A stretch of 64,000 nt of DNA, from contig NZ_JABFBC010000001.1 in NCBI RefSeq assembly GCF_013093415.1, forward strand, positions 930,001 through 994,000, given 5' to 3'. Origin of the DNA: Halovulum dunhuangense (GTDB lineage: Bacteria; Pseudomonadota; Alphaproteobacteria; Rhodobacterales; Rhodobacteraceae). The notes below the pieces were generated by a model that saw nothing but the letters and a program-made list of their open reading frames with translations, was not told the origin of the DNA and did no database searches. Shown piece after piece: positions 26,603 to 35,733 of the stretch. The position numbers and the translations under genes are program-made. Position 1 is the first letter of the stretch, and each line of letters begins with the position of its first letter.

Positions 26603-26636
26603 ACAGTCGAAACCCCAGGTATTCCGGGAGACTACA

Positions 26637-27674
26637 GTGAAGCACACCAACACCCTGATCCTTGCCGCCTGCGGCGCCATCATCGCCGCCTCTGCCAACG
26701 CGCAGTCCCGCGAGCAGGTTCGCGTCGTCGGTTCCTCGACGGTGTTCCCCTACTCCCAGGCCGTTGCCGAAGAGTTCGCCAACCAGTCCGGCGCGCCCGC
26801 GCCGATCGTCGAGTCGACCGGCACCGGTGGCGGCATGCAGATCTTCTGCGGTGGCATCGGCGAGAGCCATGCGGACATCACCGGTGCGTCGCGCGCGATG
26901 ACCTCCAGCGAATATGCCCTGTGTGTCGAGAACGGCGTGACCGACATCACCGAGGCGCTGATCGGCTATGACGGCCTGTCGATGGCCGTGTCGCGTTCCA
27001 GCGAGAACGACTGGAACCTGACCCTTTCGGAAGTGTACCTGGCCCTGGCGGCGCAGGTTCCCGTGAACGGCGAGTGGGCCGACAACCCCTACACCCGCTG
27101 GTCGGAAATCAACCCCGACCTGCCCGACGTGGAAATCCTGGCCTACGGCCCGCCGCCGACCTCGGGCACCCGCGACGCGTTCGTCGAACTGGCGATGCAT
27201 GCCGGTTGTGAAGAGCTGGAGTTCGTGCAGAACGGCGGCTTCGATGGCGACTGGGTCGAGGAAAACTGCTCGCGCATGCGCACCGACGGCCCGTTCGTCG
27301 AGGCCGGCGAGAACGACAACCTGATCGTTCAGCGCCTGAACGCGGACGCGAACGCCGTCGGCATCTTCGGCTACTCGTTCCTCTACGAGAACCTCGACAC
27401 GCTGAAGGCGGTCAACATCAACGGGGTCGAGCCGTCGGTCGATACGATCGGCGACTTCTCGTACCCGATCTCGCGCCCGCTGTACTTCTACATCAAGAAC
27501 GCGCACCGCGGCGTGATCCCGAACATGCAGGAGTTCGTCGAGGAGTACATGTCGGAAGCGGCGCTTTCCCCGACCGGCTACCTGGCCGAGCGCGGTCTGG
27601 TGTCGCTGCCCGACGATCAGCGGACCGCCCTGCGCGAGGCCGTGCTGGCCGGTGCGACCATGGAAGCCAAGTAA
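26637..27674 (+). CDS. pstS: Periplasmic phosphate-binding protein PstS
   Basis: Substrate-binding protein of the high-affinity phosphate ABC transporter. The start is GTG 26637 with CGGGAG ahead; the signal peptide MKHTNTLILAACGAIIAASANAQS is clear, with cleavage near ANA. The phosphate site is visible in VVGSSTVFPYSQAVAEEF, STGTGGGMQIFC and TSGTRDAFVEL. At 345 residues it belongs to the longer PstS class found with the large PstC/PstA of alphaproteobacteria. It is the first gene behind the PHO box and is separated from pstC by a strong hairpin, which should let it be made in excess over the permease. Confidence 0.96.
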   Translation: MKHTNTLILAACGAIIAASANAQSREQVRVVGSSTVFPYSQAVAEEFANQSGAPAPIVESTGTGGGMQIFCGGIGESHADITGASRAMTSSEYALCVENGVTDITEALIGYDGLSMAVSRSSENDWNLTLSEVYLALAAQVPVNGEWADNPYTRWSEINPDLPDVEILAYGPPPTSGTRDAFVELAMHAGCEELEFVQNGGFDGDWVEENCSRMRTDGPFVEAGENDNLIVQRLNADANAVGIFGYSFLYENLDTLKAVNINGVEPSVDTIGDFSYPISRPLYFYIKNAHRGVIPNMQEFVEEYMSEAALSPTGYLAERGLVSLPDDQRTALREAVLAGATMEAK

Positions 27675-27695
27675 TACCGCCAAAGGCGTAACGAT

Positions 27696-27727
27696 GGCGC
27701 CGCCCGTACCCGCGGGCGGCGCCTTTT
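27696..27727 (+). terminator. Intercistronic terminator-like hairpin pstS-pstC
   Basis: Perfect 11-base arms GGCGCCGCCCG (27696-27706) and CGGGCGGCGCC (27713-27723) with a six-base loop, followed by TTTT (27724-27727). It is a classical intrinsic terminator placed 21 bases after the pstS stop and 16 bases before the pstC ATG. Partial read-through would raise PstS relative to PstCAB. Confidence 0.8.
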
Positions 27728-27743
27728 GCGAACGGGAAACCAC

Positions 27744-29120
27744 ATGACGCTGATAGCCTTCGTTCTTCTTCTTGCCGCAGCGATCCTGGGCTATGTGCTG
27801 AACCTGCGCGCCGCCCAGTCGTTGCGCAGCGGCGGGGCGCGACTGCATTCGCTGAGCGGGTTTCACGGCATGTATTCGGGGCTGCTGGTTGCGGTCCCGT
27901 CCTTCGTTTTCCTGGTCGTCTTCCTGCTGTTCCAGGGGCCCGTGGTCGATCGGCTGGTGATGGCGGGCCTGCCGTCGGGCACGCTTGACGGCCTGGGCAT
28001 CGGCGAGACGCAGCTGATCCTGTCGGAGATCAAGTCGATCGCCGGTGGCCGCATCTTCGGCGAGCCCGAGCCGTGGAAGCTGGACGCCGCCGAGCGGCTG
28101 GTCGCGATGAACCAGACGGCCCGCTACCTGATGGTGGCGATGGTCGCCGTGATCGCCATCGGCGCGATGCTGTTTGCGCGTCGCCGGGTGGACGCGGATT
28201 TCCGCGCCCGCCAGAGCGTCGAATCCATCGTCTACAAGATGATGATGGCCTGTGCCGTCGTGGCGATCTTCGTCACCGTCGGCATCGTCGTGTCGCTGGT
28301 GTTCGAGACCTACCGCTTCTTCCAGATGGTCCCGGTCGTGGATTTCCTGTTCGGCGTCAACTGGGAGCCGCAGATCCCGATCCGCGAGGATCAGATCGCG
28401 GCGGAGGGCGCTTTCGGCTGGTTGCCGGTGTTCCTGGGCACGCTGGTGATCACGGCGGTCGCGCTGATCGTGGCCGTGCCCATCGGCCTGATGTCGGCGA
28501 TCTACCTGAACGAATTCGCCTCGCGCCGGGTGCGCGCGGTCGTGAAGCCGGTGCTGGAGATCCTGGCCGGCGTGCCGACCGTGGTCTACGGCTTCTTCGC
28601 GATCCTGGTCGTAGCGCCCGCGATCCGGTCCTTCGGGCAGTCGCTGGGACTGGACGTGTCGCCCAACACCGCGCTGGCGGCGGGCGGGGTCATGGGGATC
28701 ATGCTGATCCCGTTCATCTCGTCCTTTGCCGATGACGCGCTGAGCGCGGTGCCGCGCAGCCTGCGCGACGGGGCGCTGGCGCTGGGGGCGACCCCGGCCG
28801 AGACGGTCCTGAACGTCATGTTCCCGGCGGCGATCCCCGGGATCGTGGGCGGCGTCCTGCTGGCCGTGAGCCGCGCCATCGGCGAGACGATGATCGTGGT
28901 GATGGCGGCGGGGCTGATCGCCAAGATGACCGTGAACCCGCTGGACAGCGTGACCACGGTGACCGTGCAGATCGTGACCCTGCTGATCGGCGACACCGCT
29001 TTCGACAACCCCAAGACACTGGCTGCATTCGCACTCGGAATGATGCTGTTCCTGGTGACACTGGGCATCAACATCCTGGCGCTGCGCATCGTGCGCAAGT
29101 ACCGCGAAATCTACGACTGA
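27744..29120 (+). CDS. pstC: Phosphate ABC transporter permease PstC
   Basis: One of two membrane subunits of the Pst importer. ATG 27744 gives 458 residues, well above the roughly 320 of E. coli PstC. The extra length is N-terminal: helices at residues 1-20, about 50-68 and 125-145 precede a fourth near 165-190, before the conserved permease core. The core includes AIYLNEFASRRVRAVVKPVLEIL, GVPTVVYGFFAILVVAP and the coupling-loop signature LRDGALALGATPAETVL, then AVSRAIGETMIVVMAAG. Extended PstC with extended PstA is a recognised alphaproteobacterial form. It is followed after 10 bases by pstA. Confidence 0.95.
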   Translation: MTLIAFVLLLAAAILGYVLNLRAAQSLRSGGARLHSLSGFHGMYSGLLVAVPSFVFLVVFLLFQGPVVDRLVMAGLPSGTLDGLGIGETQLILSEIKSIAGGRIFGEPEPWKLDAAERLVAMNQTARYLMVAMVAVIAIGAMLFARRRVDADFRARQSVESIVYKMMMACAVVAIFVTVGIVVSLVFETYRFFQMVPVVDFLFGVNWEPQIPIREDQIAAEGAFGWLPVFLGTLVITAVALIVAVPIGLMSAIYLNEFASRRVRAVVKPVLEILAGVPTVVYGFFAILVVAPAIRSFGQSLGLDVSPNTALAAGGVMGIMLIPFISSFADDALSAVPRSLRDGALALGATPAETVLNVMFPAAIPGIVGGVLLAVSRAIGETMIVVMAAGLIAKMTVNPLDSVTTVTVQIVTLLIGDTAFDNPKTLAAFALGMMLFLVTLGINILALRIVRKYREIYD

Positions 29121-29130
29121 GGGGCGCGGC

Positions 29131-30414
29131 ATGACCGATATCTCCGCCGACCGGTTCGACTGGTCCAACGCCGCATCTGATGCGCGGCTGAAGAAACGGA
29201 AGAAGAAGCAGCTCTGGTTGCAGGTCATGGGGATCGGGTCGATCACCGTGGCGTTCCTGATGCTGTTCATCCTGGTCGCATCGCTGCTGAGCACCGGGGC
29301 CTCGGCCTTTCGGCAGACGCATGTGACGCTGGACGTGTACCTGGATCCGGAGCTGATCAGCCCGGAGAATGCCGCGCGCGGCAACTATCGCACCATCATC
29401 CAGAACACGCTGACCGCCCGGTTCCCCGACGTGACCGAGCCGCGGGACATCCGCGCGCTGGGGGACATCCTGAGCAACGGGGCCCAGTTCACCATCCGCG
29501 ATACGGTCGAGGACAGCCCCGAGCTGATCGGGCAGACCATCAGCCTGAAGGTTCCGGTGTCGGATCCCTACGACCTGCTGGAGAAGGGGCTTATCGACCG
29601 GGACACGCCAGAGGCGAACCGCCGTCTGAATGACGCGCAGATCGCGTGGTTCGACCAGCTCAAGGCGGATGGCGCGGTGAGCCGGCCGTTCAACACGGCC
29701 CTGTTCGTGAACGCCGACTCGCGCTTTCCCGAGCTTGCGGGCCTGAAGGGCGCGCTGATCGGCTCGTTCTACGCGCTGATGGTCTGTTTTCTGCTGTCGT
29801 TCCCGGTGGGGATCGGGGCTGCGATCTATCTGGAGGAGTTCGCACCGAAGAACAGGTTCAGCGACCTGGTCGAGATCAACATCAACAACCTTGCGGCGGT
29901 TCCGTCGGTGGTGTTCGGCCTGCTGGCGCTGGCCGTGTTCCTCAACTGGTTCGGCCTGCCGCGATCCGCGCCTTTCGTGGGCGGCCTGACGCTGGCGCTG
30001 ATGACGCTGCCCACGATCATCATCGCGACCCGCGCGGCGCTGAAGGCGGTGCCGCCGTCGATCCGCGAGGCGGCGCTGGGCGTCGGTGCCTCGAAGCAGC
30101 AGGTGGTCTTCGGGCATGTGCTGCCGCTGGCGATGCCCGGCATCCTGACCGGCACGATCATCGGGCTGGCGCAGGCGCTGGGCGAAACCGCACCGCTGCT
30201 GCTGATCGGGATGAATTCCTTCATCACCTCCGCCCCCGCCACACCCTTCGATTCCGCGACCGCGCTTCCGACCCAGATCTTCATCTGGGCCGACAGCCCG
30301 GAGCGGGGCTTTGTCAGCCGCACATCCGCAGCCATTCTCGTTCTGCTGGGCTTCCTGGTCGTCATGAACGCGTTGGCTATCTTCCTGCGAAATCGTTTTG
30401 AACGGCGTTGGTGA
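29131..30414 (+). CDS. pstA: Phosphate ABC transporter permease PstA with DUF3333 insertion
   Basis: Second membrane subunit. The 427-residue protein starts with a basic cytoplasmic segment (DARLKKRKKKQLWLQ) and a membrane helix (about residues 30-55). A periplasmic insertion of about 150 residues follows, the DUF3333 domain, before the permease core (SFPVGIGAAIYLEEFAPKNR, AVPSVVFGLLALAVFLNWFG). The core has the EAA coupling loop IREAALGVGASKQQVVFGHV and AQALGETAPLLLIGMNSF. The permease motif set is complete. It ends 21 bases before the preferred pstB start. Confidence 0.95.
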   Translation: MTDISADRFDWSNAASDARLKKRKKKQLWLQVMGIGSITVAFLMLFILVASLLSTGASAFRQTHVTLDVYLDPELISPENAARGNYRTIIQNTLTARFPDVTEPRDIRALGDILSNGAQFTIRDTVEDSPELIGQTISLKVPVSDPYDLLEKGLIDRDTPEANRRLNDAQIAWFDQLKADGAVSRPFNTALFVNADSRFPELAGLKGALIGSFYALMVCFLLSFPVGIGAAIYLEEFAPKNRFSDLVEININNLAAVPSVVFGLLALAVFLNWFGLPRSAPFVGGLTLALMTLPTIIIATRAALKAVPPSIREAALGVGASKQQVVFGHVLPLAMPGILTGTIIGLAQALGETAPLLLIGMNSFITSAPATPFDSATALPTQIFIWADSPERGFVSRTSAAILVLLGFLVVMNALAIFLRNRFERRW

Positions 30415-30435
30415 GTTGAGATAATGGAGAAACAA

Positions 30436-31233
30436 ATGACGAGCATGCGCATGAGCGAGCACGGCCTCAACCACCGCGACGTGAAGATGAAGGCCGAGGA
30501 CATCCATGTCTTCTATGGCGACAACGAGGCCATCAAGGGCGTCGATGTCGATATACTGGACAACACGGTGACCGCGTTCATCGGGCCGTCGGGCTGTGGC
30601 AAGTCCACCTTCCTGCGCTGCCTGAACCGGATGAACGACACCATCGACATCTGCCGGGTGACCGGGCGCATCACGCTCGATGGGCAGGACATCTATGACC
30701 GGCGGGTGGACCCGGTGCAGCTGCGCGCCAAGGTGGGGATGGTGTTCCAGAAGCCCAACCCGTTCCCGAAGTCGATCTATGACAACGTGGCTTATGGGCC
30801 GAAGATCCACGGGCTGGTGAGCAACAAGGCCGAGATGGACGAGCTGGTGGAGAAGTCGCTGCGCCGCGCGGCGCTGTGGAACGAGGTCAAGGACCGGCTG
30901 GACGCGCCCGGCACGGGGCTGTCGGGCGGCCAGCAGCAGCGGTTGTGCATCGCGCGGGCGGTGGCGACCGGGCCCGAGGTGCTGTTGATGGACGAGCCCT
31001 GCTCGGCGCTCGATCCGATCGCGACGGCGCAGGTCGAGGAGCTGATCGACGAGTTGCGGGAAAGCTTTTCGGTGGTGATCGTGACCCACTCGATGCAGCA
31101 GGCCGCGCGCGTCAGCCAGAAGACCGCCTTTTTCCACCTGGGCCATATCGTGGAATACGGCGACACGCCCAAGATCTTCACCAATCCCGAGGATCAGCGG
31201 ACGCAGGACTACATCACCGGCCGGTTCGGCTGA
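30436..31233 (+). CDS. pstB: Phosphate ABC transporter ATP-binding protein PstB
   Basis: ATPase that powers phosphate import and takes part in signalling to PhoR. It has Walker [10 protein letters not shown] (residues 50-58), the Q-loop region [20 protein letters not shown], signature [15 protein letters not shown], Walker [14 protein letters not shown] and the switch [14 protein letters not shown]. The ATG at 30436 was preferred because GGAG lies six bases upstream; the ATG at 30424 would add four residues. The end matches the family ([14 protein letters not shown]). phoU follows after 11 bases. Confidence 0.97.
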   Translation: MTSMRMSEHGLNHRDVKMKAEDIHVFYGDNEAIKGVDVDILDNTVTAFIGPSGCGKSTFLRCLNRMNDTIDICRVTGRITLDGQDIYDRRVDPVQLRAKVGMVFQKPNPFPKSIYDNVAYGPKIHGLVSNKAEMDELVEKSLRRAALWNEVKDRLDAPGTGLSGGQQQRLCIARAVATGPEVLLMDEPCSALDPIATAQVEELIDELRESFSVVIVTHSMQQAARVSQKTAFFHLGHIVEYGDTPKIFTNPEDQRTQDYITGRFG

Positions 31234-31244
31234 GGGAGGCAGAG

Positions 31245-31961
31245 ATGGCAAGCGAATATTCTTCCGGCAAGCACATCGTATCGGCCTTTGACCATGACCT
31301 GATGCTGATCCAGGCCCGCATCGCCGAGATGGGCGGGCTGGCCGAGGAACTTCTGGCCAATGCGCTGGACGCGGTCGAGAAGCGCGACGACGCGCTGGCG
31401 GAAAAGGTCATCCTTCGCGACAAGAAGCTGGACCAGCTGGAGATGGAGGTCGAGGAGGCCGCCACCCAGTTGATCGCGTTGCGCCAGCCGATGGCGCAGG
31501 ACCTGCGGGTGCTGATCTCGGCCCTGAAGATCGCCACCACGCTGGAGCGGATCGGCGACCTGGCGAAGAACATCGCCAAGCGGACGCGCAGCTTCAAGAA
31601 GAACGGATCGGTCAAGGTGACCAGCTCGATCCTGCGGATGGGCCGGGCGACCCAGGCGCAGCTGTCGGAGGTGCTGAACGCCTACAGCGCGCGCGACACC
31701 CAGGCGGCGGTTGCGGTCTGGCAGAAGGACGTGGACATCGACGAGATGTACAACGCCCTGTTCCGCGAGGTCGTCACCTACATGATGGAAGACAGCCGGA
31801 CGATCACCGCCGGCTCGCAGATGCTGTTCATCGCCAAGAACCTGGAACGGATCGGCGACCATACCACCCATATTTCCGAGATGATCCATTACATCGTCGA
31901 GGGTGAGCCCCTGGGCGACGAGCGTCCCAAGGGCGAGCCGCTCGGCCTTGATGACGATTGA
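31245..31961 (+). CDS. phoU: Phosphate signalling regulator PhoU
   Basis: Negative regulator linking the Pst transporter to PhoR. ATG 31245 follows GGGAGG and gives 238 residues. Two PhoU helical-bundle domains are present, each ending in the metal-binding repeat: ALKIATTLERIGDLAKNIAK in the first half and MLFIAKNLERIGDHTTHISE in the second, both with the E-x-x-x-D core. The open frame from 30876 lies inside pstB and is not used. phoB starts 14 bases after the stop. Confidence 0.97.
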   Translation: MASEYSSGKHIVSAFDHDLMLIQARIAEMGGLAEELLANALDAVEKRDDALAEKVILRDKKLDQLEMEVEEAATQLIALRQPMAQDLRVLISALKIATTLERIGDLAKNIAKRTRSFKKNGSVKVTSSILRMGRATQAQLSEVLNAYSARDTQAAVAVWQKDVDIDEMYNALFREVVTYMMEDSRTITAGSQMLFIAKNLERIGDHTTHISEMIHYIVEGEPLGDERPKGEPLGLDDD

Positions 31962-31975
31962 GGAGTGACCGCGTC

Positions 31976-32674
31976 ATGTGCGCAAAGGTGCTTGTTGTCG
32001 AGGATGAGGACGCGATCAGCCACCTGCTCAGCTACAACCTGGGCAAGGAGGGCTTCGACGTGGCCCTGGCGGCGGATGGCGACGACGCGCTGATCGCGGT
32101 GGACGAGGAAAAGCCGGACCTGATCCTGCTGGACTGGATGCTGCCCAACGTCTCGGGGGTGGAAATCTGCCGCCAGCTGCGGGCGCAGGTCTCGACCCGG
32201 GACATTCCGGTGATCATGCTGACCGCCCGCGGCGAGGAGGAGGACCGCATCCGCGGGCTGGAGCTGGGGGCGGACGACTATGTGACCAAGCCCTTCTCGA
32301 TGTCGGAACTGGTGGCGCGGATGCGCGCGGTGCTGCGGCGGACGCGGCCCACCATCGCGGGCGACGTGGCGGTATTCGCCGACATCACGCTGGACCGGGA
32401 AACGCGGCGGGTGCGGCGGGCCGGGCGCGACGTGCATCTGGGGCCGACGGAGTTCCGCCTGCTGGACGTGCTGATGAGCCGTCCGGGGCGCGTGTTCAGC
32501 CGCGAGCAGCTGCTGGACCGGGTCTGGGGCACGGATGTCTATGTCGAGATCCGCACCGTGGACGTGCATGTGGGCCGGCTGCGCAAGGCGCTGAACCGCG
32601 GCAAGGAGCGGGATCCGATCCGTACCGTGCGCGCGAGCGGCTACGCGCTGGACGAGACCTACAGCGCGGGCTGA
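31976..32674 (+). CDS. phoB: Phosphate regulon response regulator PhoB
   Basis: OmpR-type transcription factor that binds PHO boxes after phosphorylation by PhoR. ATG 31976 is preceded by GGAG ten bases upstream; a TTG at 31958 is a less likely start. The 232-residue protein has a receiver domain (VLVVEDEDAISHLL, phosphoacceptor Asp53 in LLDWMLPNVSG, TARGEEEDRI, DYVTKPFS) and a winged-helix effector domain (LGPTEFRLLDVLMSRPGRVF, VDVHVGRLRKAL, TVRASGYALDE). It closes the phoR-pstSCAB-phoU-phoB cluster and converges with selO, leaving a 5-base gap. Confidence 0.97.
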   Translation: MCAKVLVVEDEDAISHLLSYNLGKEGFDVALAADGDDALIAVDEEKPDLILLDWMLPNVSGVEICRQLRAQVSTRDIPVIMLTARGEEEDRIRGLELGADDYVTKPFSMSELVARMRAVLRRTRPTIAGDVAVFADITLDRETRRVRRAGRDVHLGPTEFRLLDVLMSRPGRVFSREQLLDRVWGTDVYVEIRTVDVHVGRLRKALNRGKERDPIRTVRASGYALDETYSAG

Positions 32675-32679
32675 GCCCC

Positions 32680-34110
32680 TCAGGTCCCGCAGAAGGTGCG
32701 GGCGACTTCCTGCGCGGGAAGGGGTGCTGTGCGGTAGGCGCTGTCGGGGGCCGCGTCGAAGGGGCGTTCCAGCGCCACGGTCATGGCGTGGAAGGGGGCG
32801 AAATCGCCTTCGACGGCGGATGCGATGACCTGCTCCACCAGATGGTTGCGCGGGATGATCGCGGGGTTCACGCGGTTCATGGCGGCGGCGCGGCTTTCCG
32901 GCGTCGCGCCCTCGCGGGAAAGGCGGGCGGTCCAGTCGGCGTGCCAGCCGGCAAGGGCCGCGGGCAGGGGCGTCCCCTCGCCCAGCGCGCGGAAGGTGGC
33001 GGTGAAGTCTGCGCCTGCCTCGGCCATCGCGGTCAGGAGCCGGGCGATCAGCGCCTCGTCCTCGGGTTCCACGCGATCGCCCAGCCCGATCTTGGCGCGG
33101 AAGACGGCCAGCCATTCGGCGCGGAAGCGGTCGGTGAAGCCGTCCACAAGCGCCTGCGCGGCGGGGACGGCGGCTTCGCGGTCGTCGGGGTTCATCAGCG
33201 GCAGCAGGGCCGAGGCGAGTTGCGCCAGGTTCCATTGCGCGAGGTGCGGCTGGTTGGAATAGGCATAGCGCCCGCCGCGGTCGATCGAGCTGAACACCTT
33301 GTCGGGGTCGAACCCGTCCATGAAGGCGCAGGGGCCGTAGTCGATCGTCTCGCCCGAGACGGCCATGTTGTCGGTGTTCATCACCCCGTGGATGAAGCCC
33401 GTCCCCATCCACTGGGCGACCAGCCGCGCCTGACGGCCGATGATCGCGTCGAGCAGCGCGGCGTAGGGCCCGGGCGTCGCGGTCAGGTCGGGATAGTGGC
33501 GGGCGATGACCATGTCGGCCAGCAGCCGCAGGCCGTCGATGTCGTTGCGGGCGGCGAAATACTGAAAGGTGCCGACGCGGATATGGCTGGCGGCCACCCG
33601 GGTCAGCACCGCACCGGGGAGCGGCGTCTCGCGCAGGACCGTCTCGCCGGTGGTGACGGCGGCAAGCGCGCGGGTGGTGGGCACGCCCAGGGCCGCCATC
33701 GCCTCGGAGACGAGGTATTCGCGCAGCACCGGCCCAAGCCAGGCGCGCCCGTCGCCCATGCGCGAAAAGGGCGTGCGGCCCGCGCCCTTGAGCTGGATGT
33801 CGCGGCGCTGGCCGTCCGTAGCGGTCACCTCGCCCAGCAGGATCGCGCGGCCGTCGCCCAGCTGCGGCACCCAGCCGCCGAACTGGTGCCCGGCATAGGC
33901 CATGGCCAGCGGTTCGGCGCCGTCCGGCACGCGGTTGCCGGCAAGGACCGCCACGCCCTCGGGGCTTTCCAGCGCGGCAGGGTCGATGCCGAGATCGCGG
34001 GCGAGCGCCTGGTTCACGCGGATCAGGCCGGGCCGTGCCACGGGCGTCGGATCCAGCCGCGCGTGGAAGCGGTCGGGAAGGCGGGCGTAGCTGTTGTCGA
34101 AGGCGATCAT
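32680..34110 (-). CDS. selO: Protein adenylyltransferase SelO (YdiU/UPF0061)
   Basis: Pseudokinase-fold enzyme that AMPylates proteins on Ser, Thr or Tyr and is linked to the redox-stress response. The 476-residue length is normal. Conserved blocks are [83 protein letters not shown]-type (read in parts) and CAFMDGFDP. The C-terminus is TFCGT: a cysteine replaces the selenocysteine of eukaryotic SelO. It lies 39 bases downstream of gcrA on the same strand, and its 3' end almost abuts phoB. Confidence 0.95.
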   Translation of the reverse strand: MIAFDNSYARLPDRFHARLDPTPVARPGLIRVNQALARDLGIDPAALESPEGVAVLAGNRVPDGAEPLAMAYAGHQFGGWVPQLGDGRAILLGEVTATDGQRRDIQLKGAGRTPFSRMGDGRAWLGPVLREYLVSEAMAALGVPTTRALAAVTTGETVLRETPLPGAVLTRVAASHIRVGTFQYFAARNDIDGLRLLADMVIARHYPDLTATPGPYAALLDAIIGRQARLVAQWMGTGFIHGVMNTDNMAVSGETIDYGPCAFMDGFDPDKVFSSIDRGGRYAYSNQPHLAQWNLAQLASALLPLMNPDDREAAVPAAQALVDGFTDRFRAEWLAVFRAKIGLGDRVEPEDEALIARLLTAMAEAGADFTATFRALGEGTPLPAALAGWHADWTARLSREGATPESRAAAMNRVNPAIIPRNHLVEQVIASAVEGDFAPFHAMTVALERPFDAAPDSAYRTAPLPAQEVARTFCGT

Positions 34111-34149
34111 CGGCTGGCGGGCTTTCGCTGGCGGCGGTCGCCGGGCCCC

Positions 34150-34761
34150 TTACCGGCTGGCGCGGCGGTCGCGGCGGCTGGACATCGGCTGAAGCGCGAC
34201 CGAGACATGGGTCTCGCAATAGGGCTTGCCGGGCTGGGTCGGGTGGCCGCAGAACCAGAAATCCTCGGTCGCGGGGTCGCCGATCGGCCATTTGCAGGTA
34301 CGCTCGGTCAGCTGCATCAGCGTCAGCTTGCGCGCGCGCTTTTCGAGCGCGGCGAGATTGGCGCGGGTTTCCTCGGAAATCTCGGACTGGCTGGGCTGCG
34401 GCGGCAGCGGCTGGCCGGCGACGGCGACGGGCTTCGCCGCGCGCGGGGCGGGATCCTTGGCGGCCACCGGCGCGGGCTTCGGCGCGGGATGGGGGGTGGC
34501 CTGTTCTTTCGCGGCGGCGGGTTCGCGCGCGGGTCCGGGATTGGCGGTGCGCGGCTTCGCGGCCTCGGCCGGGCGGGCCACGGGTTCCTCGGCGGGCTTC
34601 GGCGCCGGGGCGGGGGTGCGGTTCGACAGGCCGAGGCGGTGGACCTTGCCGATGACGGCGTTGCGGGTCACGCCGCCCAGTTCCTTGGCGATCTGGGAGG
34701 CGGACTTGCCTTCGGTCCACATCGCCTTGAGGATTTCCACGCGCTCATCGGTCCAGGACAT
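34150..34761 (-). CDS. gcrA: Cell cycle regulator GcrA
   Basis: Alphaproteobacterial transcription factor that works with the sigma-70 polymerase at GANTC-methylated promoters. ATG 34761 gives MSWTDERVEILKAMWTEGKS and the helix-turn-helix SASQIAKELGGVTRNAVIGK, the GcrA signature, within the first 45 residues. The middle (about 50-140) is Ala/Pro/Lys-rich and disordered. The C-terminal RNA-polymerase-binding part has CKWPIGDP, FWFCGHPTQPGKPYCETH with conserved cysteines. At 203 residues it is somewhat longer than Caulobacter GcrA because of the linker. It is divergent from the ABC permease gene. Confidence 0.94.
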   Translation of the reverse strand: MSWTDERVEILKAMWTEGKSASQIAKELGGVTRNAVIGKVHRLGLSNRTPAPAPKPAEEPVARPAEAAKPRTANPGPAREPAAAKEQATPHPAPKPAPVAAKDPAPRAAKPVAVAGQPLPPQPSQSEISEETRANLAALEKRARKLTLMQLTERTCKWPIGDPATEDFWFCGHPTQPGKPYCETHVSVALQPMSSRRDRRASR

Positions 34762-34836
34762 CGCAAACTCCGCCATCATTCAGGGGCAAACACGCACGGC
34801 CCCGCCGAACGGCAGGGAGCGTGATGACCGGCCCTA

Positions 34837-34863
34837 TTGTAAGCGCTGCTCAGGCCGTTACAA
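34837..34863. promoter_or_regulatory. Inverted repeat TTGTAA-N15-TTACAA between gcrA and yadH-like gene
   Basis: Six-base arms at 34837-34842 and 34858-34863 lie in the 155-base divergent region between the gcrA start and the ABC permease start. The 21-base centre-to-centre spacing equals two helical turns, as for a dimeric regulator, but no regulator is known for it. Confidence 0.3.
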
Positions 34864-34916
34864 GCGGGCCCGGTAAAGTTTCGCAGATCCCGCCAGAAAG
34901 TCAGAGGAGGCCCCGC

Positions 34917-35729
34917 ATGACGCATCCGACCGACGCCCGCCCGATGGGAGAACGCCGCTTCGGCCGGTTCAACCTGCTGGGGCTGTGGACGCTGATCCTG
35001 CGCGAGGTGCTGCGTTTCAGCAATGTCTGGCTGCAGACGCTGCTGGCCCCCGTGGCCACCGCTGCTCTGTTCATGGTCGTCTTCTCGCTGGCGCTGGCGG
35101 CGCGTTCGGGCGGGCAGGCGGATACCGAGTTCATCCATTTCCTGGCCCCCGGCATCCTGATGATGACGGTGATCCAGAACGCCTTTGCCAACACCTCGTC
35201 GTCGCTGCTGGTGAGCAAGATCCAGGGCAACATCGTGGACACGCTGATGCCGCCGCTGAGCCCGGTGGAACTGACCGTCGGCTACGCGGTGGGCGGCATC
35301 GCGCGGGGGCTGTTCGTGGCCCTTGGCGTGGCGGTGGCGATCTTCCCGGTGATCGGGCTCGGCATCGCGCATCCGCTCTGGGCGCTGGGTTTCGTGCTGG
35401 GTGGCAGCGCCTTCATGGCGCTGGTGGGGATCCTTGCCGCGATCGTGGCCGACAAGTTCGACCACATGTCGGCGATCACCAATTTCGTGGTGACGCCGCT
35501 CAGTTTCCTGTCGGGCACCTTCTATTCGATCAGCGTGCTGCCGGGCTGGATGCAGGCGATCAGCCACGCCAACCCGTTCTTCTACATGATCGACGGGATC
35601 CGCTACGGGGTGATCGGCGTCTCGGATACGGCGCCGGCCTTCGGCCTTGGGGTGCTGGTCGTGGTGGACCTGGCCCTCGGGTTCTGGGCCTGGTCCTGGT
35701 TCCGTTCGGGCTACCGGTTGAAGCCCTGA
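34917..35729 (+). CDS. ABC-2 type transporter permease (YadH-like)
   Basis: A 270-residue membrane protein starting at ATG 34917 after the strong site GAGGAGG. Six helices and the conserved PGILMMTVIQNAFANTSSSL, VGYAVGGIARGLFV and TPLSFLSGTFYSISVLPGWM-type segment (read in parts) match E. coli YadH and the NodJ/ABC-2 export permeases. ANPFFYMIDGIRYGVIG is the C-terminal hallmark. The cognate ATPase (YadG) is absent from both sides, so the partner must be encoded elsewhere. Substrate unknown. Confidence 0.9.
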   Translation: MTHPTDARPMGERRFGRFNLLGLWTLILREVLRFSNVWLQTLLAPVATAALFMVVFSLALAARSGGQADTEFIHFLAPGILMMTVIQNAFANTSSSLLVSKIQGNIVDTLMPPLSPVELTVGYAVGGIARGLFVALGVAVAIFPVIGLGIAHPLWALGFVLGGSAFMALVGILAAIVADKFDHMSAITNFVVTPLSFLSGTFYSISVLPGWMQAISHANPFFYMIDGIRYGVIGVSDTAPAFGLGVLVVVDLALGFWAWSWFRSGYRLKP

Positions 35730-35733
35730 GGGC

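Noticed and set aside
26508-29384. 958-codon minus-strand open frame over pstS and pstC
   Set aside because: Mirror of real pst genes, His/Asp-rich text with no motif.
32680-32700. Selenocysteine coding in selO
   Set aside because: The C-terminus reads TFCGT followed by a stop, so cysteine takes the place; no sign of UGA recoding.
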